Of a stretch of DNA of 10,387 nt, positions 6,467 to 10,387 are shown in pieces. A program made the position numbers and the translations under genes. How positions within the stretch are numbered: position 1 is the first letter of the stretch; the number at the start of each line of letters is the position of its first letter. This stretch comes from JAYRWN01 sp041917975 (GTDB taxonomy: Bacteria; Bacteroidota; Bacteroidia; Chitinophagales; Saprospiraceae), in assembly GCA_041917975.1 (NCBI GenBank), contig JAYRWN010000024.1, forward strand, positions 1-10,387. Direction: 5' to 3'. The notes beneath the pieces are model-generated. The model made no database searches. It was not told the DNA's origin and saw only the letters and a list, made by a program, of their open reading frames with translations.

Positions 6467-8185
6467 TTAATGATTATCTCTGGTTACTTCGGATCCACTT
6501 TTGCCAACTAAAAAGTCCAGGTCCACACCCAGGTGGGCCTGCTCTACATGACGGATATACATGCTGACATAACCGCGTTCGGCCATAGGAGCCGGGGCTT
6601 GCCAGGCGGCACGCCGCCTGACCAATTCTTCTTCATCTACCAACAATTGCAGCTTACGATTAGGCACATCCAGTTCTATCCAGTCGCCATTCTGTACTAA
6701 CGCCAATGTGCCTCCGATGGCTGATTCCGGTGATACGTGCAGCACCACCGTTCCATAAGCTGTGCCGCTCATTCGGCCATCCGAGATGCGCACCATATCC
6801 ATGACCCCTTGTTGGATAAGTTTGGCGGGGAGTTCCAGATTGCCCACTTCCGGCATACCGGGGTAGCCTACCGGACCGACCCCTTTAAGCACCATAATGC
6901 TGTTTTTATCAATATCCAGGTCTGGCTGATCAATGATCAGGTGATACTCCTCGAATGTTTCGAATACGACAGCCTTACCTTTGTGAACCAACAGTTGTCC
7001 ACTGGTTGCCGAAGGCTTAATGACCGCCCCGTTTTCAGCTAAATTTCCATACAATACCGCGATTCCGGCTTCCGGCTTAAGCGGGGCAGATAAGGGATAA
7101 ATCACGTTGCGATTATAACAAGACGCTTTAACGATATTGTCCCGGATGGTCTTTCCATTGACCGTGAGGGCATCCAGATGCAGGTGAGGCTGCATTTCTT
7201 GCATAACGGCAGGTAAGCCTCCGGCATAAAAGAAGTCCTCCATATGGTATTCACCGGATGGTTGGAGATTTACCAACAAAGGAATTTGACTACCCAAACG
7301 GTCAAAGTCCTTCAACTCCAAGGGTACACCAATCCGTCGGGCTATCGCCAGAAGATGGATGACCAGATTGGTCGAGCCCCCAACAGCCGCATTCATGACG
7401 ATGGCATTTTCAAATGCCTCGCGGACCAGGATTTTAGATAAAACCAAGTCTTCTTTCACCATGTCCACGATGCGTCTCCCTGACAAATGGGCGATGACTT
7501 TTTTGCGCGCATCGACAGCCGGAATAGCAGCCATACCAGGTAAACATAAGCCCAGGCTTTCTACCATGCAGGCCATGGTAGATGCTGTACCCATAGTCAT
7601 ACAATGACCGGCACTCCGGGCAGCACACACCTCCATATCGTGGAGTTCGTCATCGGTCAAGGTACCGGCTTTTTGCATCTCGCCGATATGCCAGGCAGCC
7701 GTGCCCGAACCGATATCTTTTCCACGGAAGCGACCATTAAGCATGGGACCACCGGGGACTACAATGGTGGGCAGGTCCACGCTTGCCGCACCCATAATGG
7801 TAGAAGGTGTCGTTTTATCGCATCCGGTGAGTAACACCACACCATCGATGGGGTTAGCACGAATACTTTCCTCCGTGTCCATCGCCGCCAGATTGCGAAA
7901 TAACATGGTCGTGGGACGCATGATGGTCTCTCCCAACGACGTGATGGGAAACTCCAGGGGATATCCTCCGGCTTCATACACGCCGTTTTTTACCTTCTCT
8001 GCCAGGTCGCGTAAATGGGCATTACATGGGGTTAATTCTGACCAGGTATTGCATATACCGATGACCGGCCGGCCATCGAACAGATGATCCGGGGGCCCTT
8101 GATTGCGCAGCCAGCTGCGGTGCACAAATCCCATTTTATTTTTACCCCCAAACCAAGACCACGAGCGCCATTTTTTATCTGCCAT
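6467..8185 (-). CDS. IlvD/Edd-family aldonate (pentonate) dehydratase, L-arabinonate dehydratase-like
   Basis: A 572-residue [2Fe-2S] dehydratase expected to convert an aldonate such as L-arabinonate or D-xylonate to its 2-keto-3-deoxy acid in the cytoplasm. Likely cluster ligands are C54 (LTPCN), C122 (GCDKTTPS) and C195 (AGHC). K124 lies at the position of the carbamylated, metal-binding Lys in structurally known members, and S473 in GRMSGTAYGTVVLH is the expected catalytic base. Features such as SWFGGKNK near the N-terminus, HRSWLRNQG (22-30), DGRPVIGICNTWSELTPCN (37-55) and HVEQAHLGVDLDFLVG near the C-terminus match my memory of the Rhizobium L-arabinonate dehydratase group better than IlvD (dihydroxyacid dehydratase) or Edd. 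The length suits that group. Substrate is uncertain among L-arabinonate, D-xylonate, D-fuconate and D-galactonate. It is the first gene of an operon with the GntP permease and has a plausible promoter just upstream. Confidence 0.9.
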   Translation of the reverse strand: MADKKWRSWSWFGGKNKMGFVHRSWLRNQGPPDHLFDGRPVIGICNTWSELTPCNAHLRDLAEKVKNGVYEAGGYPLEFPITSLGETIMRPTTMLFRNLAAMDTEESIRANPIDGVVLLTGCDKTTPSTIMGAASVDLPTIVVPGGPMLNGRFRGKDIGSGTAAWHIGEMQKAGTLTDDELHDMEVCAARSAGHCMTMGTASTMACMVESLGLCLPGMAAIPAVDARKKVIAHLSGRRIVDMVKEDLVLSKILVREAFENAIVMNAAVGGSTNLVIHLLAIARRIGVPLELKDFDRLGSQIPLLVNLQPSGEYHMEDFFYAGGLPAVMQEMQPHLHLDALTVNGKTIRDNIVKASCYNRNVIYPLSAPLKPEAGIAVLYGNLAENGAVIKPSATSGQLLVHKGKAVVFETFEEYHLIIDQPDLDIDKNSIMVLKGVGPVGYPGMPEVGNLELPAKLIQQGVMDMVRISDGRMSGTAYGTVVLHVSPESAIGGTLALVQNGDWIELDVPNRKLQLLVDEEELVRRRAAWQAPAPMAERGYVSMYIRHVEQAHLGVDLDFLVGKSGSEVTRDNH

Positions 8186-8208
8186 TTTATTAATTCCATT
8201 AGTAGCTC

Positions 8209-8238
8209 TAAAAATAAAATTAAATCATGGCTGCCAAA
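8209..8238 (-). promoter_or_regulatory. Candidate Bacteroidota-type promoter of the dehydratase-permease operon
   Basis: On the minus strand TTTG (8235-8238) is followed after 18 bp by TATTTTTA (8209-8216), a 7/8 match to TAnnTTTG. Spacing and sequence are close to the -33/-7 pattern used by the Bacteroidota primary sigma factor. Transcription would begin about 18 nt before the dehydratase ATG at 8185. It lies downstream of the rhomboid terminator, which fits an independent transcription unit. Confidence 0.42.
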
Positions 8239-8269
8239 GAGAATTTCATCAAGCCAGGCAGAAAAGGAT

Positions 8270-8293
8270 AAAAATAGCCGTTAAAAGCGGCTA
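8270..8293 (-). terminator. Intrinsic terminator after the rhomboid gene
   Basis: On the minus strand TAGCCGCT, loop TTT and AACGGCTA form an 8-bp stem (one G-U pair), followed by TTTTTATCC. The 6-bp outer part TAGCCG/CGGCTA is perfect. It starts 32 nt after the rhomboid stop codon and closes that transcription unit before the dehydratase promoter at 8209-8238. Confidence 0.8.
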
Positions 8294-8325
8294 CAGAAAA
8301 GGTTATGAATTATATGGATGAACCA

Positions 8326-8979
8326 TCAGTGTCGTTTAAACACATCCCGGTCATAAAAATAATCCGGGTCTTGGGTTGGTTCTTTTTCGTAGGGATAAAC
8401 GGTAGGCTCTTCATCCATCTCCAGGTAACCGCGTAATAAATAAGCAATAACAATCCCAACAATTCCTCCAAAAAGGTGACTTTCCCAACTAATACCTTCT
8501 TTAACGGGCAATACGCCCCAGATGTAGCCGCTGTACAACAACGTGACTATTAAAGCCAGCACGATGGATTTTATGTTACGACGAAACACGCCGCTCCAAA
8601 ATACAAAGGACAACAGTCCATACACCAGGCCACTAGCCCCAATGTGGTAAACCTCCCGGGCAAACATCCACACGGCGGCGCCGCTGAGTAAATAGATCAA
8701 ACCAAAAGCCAGATAAGCCACCTTGCGATAAAAAAAACTGATGATCAGAGTCAGCACAAATAAAGGTATGGTATTAGACAGAAGGTGGGATAAACTACCA
8801 TGGATGAGCGGTGCCATCAGGATGCCTTTTAACCCTTCTTTATGACCGGGCAATACACCCAAGGCGGATAAGGAACCACCACTGATCATTTGTAAGCCAT
8901 GAATCAGCCAGATTACCACTAATAAAAAAAGTGGAAAGCGTAAACTCTGTTTAAAGCGATATGAAAACATAGCACTCAT
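8326..8979 (-). CDS. Rhomboid-family intramembrane serine protease
   Basis: A 217-residue integral membrane protein of the rhomboid (S54) family, which cleaves substrates within or next to their transmembrane segments. The catalytic dyad is visible: S116 in HIGASGLVYG (112-121) and H168 in SWESHLFGGIVG (164-175). The accessory motif HGSLSHLLSN (60-69), carrying H65 and N69, sits before the second core helix. About six hydrophobic segments lie between residues 15 and 185, the minimal bacterial fold. After the last helix comes an acidic, Tyr-rich cytoplasmic tail of about 30 residues (187-217). An alternative ATG lies three codons in (8968-8970); AAGAAG directly precedes the first ATG. The gene follows the Pro-rich hypothetical gene after a 64-nt gap with no clear terminator, so the two may be cotranscribed, and it ends at a strong terminator. 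The natural substrate is unknown. Confidence 0.92.
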   Translation of the reverse strand: MSAMFSYRFKQSLRFPLFLLVVIWLIHGLQMISGGSLSALGVLPGHKEGLKGILMAPLIHGSLSHLLSNTIPLFVLTLIISFFYRKVAYLAFGLIYLLSGAAVWMFAREVYHIGASGLVYGLLSFVFWSGVFRRNIKSIVLALIVTLLYSGYIWGVLPVKEGISWESHLFGGIVGIVIAYLLRGYLEMDEEPTVYPYEKEPTQDPDYFYDRDVFKRH

Positions 8980-9043
8980 CTTCTTGATCCAGAGTTTAAA
9001 TATCTTTTACTTTTAGAATTCCAACCTATAATTTCGATTAATC

Positions 9044-9853
9044 CTAGGAATTAGCAGATTTATAACGCCTGCGGACCAACTTAATAAAAGTTTGAGCTTG
9101 TTCCTTTTTCTCATCATCTACCCAGTTATGTTTGTGCGCGAGGGGTGATAATAATTGTTGGGCTTGGCTGAATTGATTAAATTGGTTCAACTGCTGCATG
9201 ATCTGATAAAACACATTAAAATCTCCTCCGAACAACTGATTGCAGATCAAATATTTTTCGTTGAAACCGAGAGCCCGGTTCAAATCACTGATCGGAGCAT
9301 CACCCAGACGGTCCGATAAATCGTTGGTCTTGGGGGCTTCAAATATTCCGGTCATGCCATTGGCGGAAGTTTTGGTTTCAGCAGGAACCGCAGGAGCGAG
9401 TTGTGAGGCTGACGGTTCGGAAAAGGTCGGGGTAGTCGGAACTGCTGTTTTAACAGTGACAGGCGTTGGAGAGATCATTTCTATCGCTTCATGAGCTGGC
9501 GGTGTAATCTGCATTTCCTTTATGGGTTCAGGTGCAGGGTGAAGTTTTACAGGTTCCGGCAGGACCTCTTCTACTTTAGGAGCCGGTTCAGCTGGAGTTG
9601 GTTTAACCGGGGCCAGGATCACCTGAGGGGTTTTATCCACATGGTTTAATGGAGACGTATGATGTTCGATTGGCTCACTATGAACGGGTACCTCCGCCAC
9701 CGCCTCATAAAGGGCTTTAAGATAATCCAACATTAAATCACGCTCCAATCTGCTCACCGGACCTTGACCGGCCTTTAGGTTAAGATGCAAATGGTTGATC
9801 TTCTCGAGCAACGTATTGATTTGTTTCCAGTCATTCATGTTGTAAAAATACAT
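9044..9853 (-). CDS. Hypothetical protein with N-terminal helical region, Pro-rich linker and conserved-looking C-terminal domain
   Basis: I cannot assign a function. The 269 residues fall into three parts: a predicted helical N-terminal segment (about 6-55, with heptad-like Leu in WKQINTLLEKINHLHLNL), a long low-complexity linker rich in Pro, Glu, Thr, Val and Ala (about 56-170), and a compact C-terminal domain (about 177-264). The last contains LSDRLGDAPISDLNRALGFN (179-198), then EKYLICNQLFGGD (199-211), and ends in FIKLVRRRY (256-264). I associate a DLNRAIGLNEKF...ELFGGD-type domain with uncharacterised Bacteroidota proteins. There is no signal peptide and no membrane segment, so it is probably cytoplasmic. 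The start may be the ATG at 9836-9838 (MNDWKQ, 264 aa); neither start has a Shine-Dalgarno motif. It precedes the rhomboid gene on the same strand and is divergent from tdk. Confidence 0.8.
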   Translation of the reverse strand: MYFYNMNDWKQINTLLEKINHLHLNLKAGQGPVSRLERDLMLDYLKALYEAVAEVPVHSEPIEHHTSPLNHVDKTPQVILAPVKPTPAEPAPKVEEVLPEPVKLHPAPEPIKEMQITPPAHEAIEMISPTPVTVKTAVPTTPTFSEPSASQLAPAVPAETKTSANGMTGIFEAPKTNDLSDRLGDAPISDLNRALGFNEKYLICNQLFGGDFNVFYQIMQQLNQFNQFSQAQQLLSPLAHKHNWVDDEKKEQAQTFIKLVRRRYKSANS

Positions 9854-9856
9854 AGA

Positions 9857-9874
9857 ATTACAATATAGTGTAAT
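9857..9874. repeat. 18-bp imperfect palindrome next to the Pro-rich gene start
   Basis: ATTACA, six bases (ATATAG), then TGTAAT forms a dyad with perfect 6-bp arms and a TATA centre. It lies 3 bp upstream of the ATG at 9853 and about 85 bp upstream of tdk. A second pair, GTTAAT (9877-9882) and ATTAAC (9897-9902), lies directly beside it. Position in a divergent intergenic region suggests an operator, but the region is very AT-rich, so chance dyads are plausible. Confidence 0.3.
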
Positions 9875-9959
9875 ATGTTAATAACTTTTACTCTTGATTA
9901 ACGTACCTAAACCCCTGATAATTTTCTTTATTTGCATGTTTTAATACTTTTTTTCAAAG

Positions 9960-10387
9960 ATGTTCCTGGAGCCACATTTTAAGGGTCAACGCAGCGGATG
10001 GATCGAAGTGATCTGTGGTTCAATGTTTTCTGGAAAAACGGAAGAACTGATCCGGCGGCTCAAGCGGGCTCAATTCGCTCGTCAGCAGGTGAAGATCTTT
10101 AAACCACTCACCGATACCCGCTACGATGAAGAACAAATTATTTCACACGATGCCAATGCTATCCTTTCCGTACCTATCCCTTCTTCCAATGCGTTATTGC
10201 ACCTGGATCACGAAGTGAATGTAGTAGGTATTGATGAAGCCCAGTTTTTTGATTTAGATTTAACCGCAGTATGTCAAACCTTAGCCATTCGGGGTGTGCG
10301 GGTGATCATCGCCGGATTGGACATGGATTATAAAGGCGTCCCGTTTGGGCCGATGCCACATCTGCTGGCAGTGGCCGAATACATTAC
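9960..10387 (+). CDS. tdk: Thymidine kinase (type II), 5' part, truncated by the window end
   Basis: The first 142 codons of cytosolic thymidine kinase, which phosphorylates thymidine to dTMP using ATP in nucleoside salvage. The start MFLEPHFKGQRSGWIEVICG leads into the Walker A loop GSMFSGKTEEL (20-30, K26). DEAQFFD (92-98) is the Walker B region with the probable catalytic base E93. AGLDMDYKGVPFG (118-130) begins the lasso region that holds thymidine. The layout matches Firmicutes/Bacteroidota-type Tdk of about 190-200 residues more closely than the E. coli form. The missing part, about 50-60 residues, should hold the zinc-binding cysteines. The ATG at 9960 follows an A/T-rich leader without a Shine-Dalgarno motif. 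The gene is transcribed away from the Pro-rich/rhomboid unit, with 106 bp between their starts. Confidence 0.95.
   Translation, partial: MFLEPHFKGQRSGWIEVICGSMFSGKTEELIRRLKRAQFARQQVKIFKPLTDTRYDEEQIISHDANAILSVPIPSSNALLHLDHEVNVVGIDEAQFFDLDLTAVCQTLAIRGVRVIIAGLDMDYKGVPFGPMPHLLAVAEYI

Noticed and set aside
7701..8087. 128-codon plus-strand open frame opposite the dehydratase
   Set aside because: It is antisense to well-conserved dehydratase motifs; its composition is explained as a shadow of that gene.
6467..8185. Annotation as IlvD (dihydroxyacid dehydratase) or Edd (phosphogluconate dehydratase)
   Set aside because: Motifs such as HRSWLRNQG and the C-terminal HVEQAHLGVDLDFL resemble pentonate dehydratases, and the partner gene is a sugar-acid permease rather than branched-chain amino acid or Entner-Doudoroff genes.

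Overview
The window looks like a chromosomal stretch from a member of the Bacteroidota, possibly a marine or polymer-degrading lineage. This is inferred from several things: near absence of Shine-Dalgarno motifs, TAnnTTTG-type -7 promoter boxes, Bacteroidota-style lipoproteins, secreted GH3 and GH29 glycosidases, a tRNA without an encoded CCA, and two hypothetical proteins of a type I associate with this phylum. No database search was possible, so the assignment rests on pattern recognition. There are no insertion sequences, integrases, CRISPR arrays, rRNA genes or phage genes, and no stretch over 300 bases lacks a gene.

Layout. Positions 1-208 (+): a possible 3' tail of an upstream gene, joined by an ATGA overlap to a 58-residue single-pass membrane protein. 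Positions 231-4635 (-): a carbohydrate block with a lipoprotein alpha-L-fucosidase (GH29), then tRNA-Cys(GCA) with its own terminator, then a secreted GH3 beta-glycosidase with an inserted PA14 domain. Positions 4720-5112 (+): a small cysteine-containing lipoprotein, divergent from the fucosidase across a 25-bp inverted repeat and convergent with the next gene with no intergenic base. Positions 5113-8185 (-): a two-gene sugar-acid operon, an IlvD/Edd-type aldonate (pentonate) dehydratase followed by a GntP-family permease. Positions 8326-9853 (-): a hypothetical protein with a long Pro-rich linker followed by a rhomboid protease, closed by a strong intrinsic terminator. Positions 9960-10387 (+): the 5' part of thymidine kinase (tdk), cut by the window edge.

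How the parts may work together. The two glycosidases would release monosaccharides (fucose, and xylose or glucose) at the cell surface or in the periplasm. The permease and dehydratase would import an aldonate and convert it to a 2-keto-3-deoxy acid. This fits oxidative sugar catabolism, but the window holds no sugar dehydrogenase, KDG-type aldolase, SusC/SusD pair or regulator, so the link between glycosidases and the aldonate operon is inference from proximity. The right-hand block appears to be unrelated housekeeping or membrane functions.

I found no clear undescribed system. The best second-look items are the Pro-rich linker protein upstream of a rhomboid protease, structured elements around tRNA-Cys, the palindrome in the fucosidase/lipoprotein intergenic region, and a shortened PA14 domain in the GH3 enzyme.
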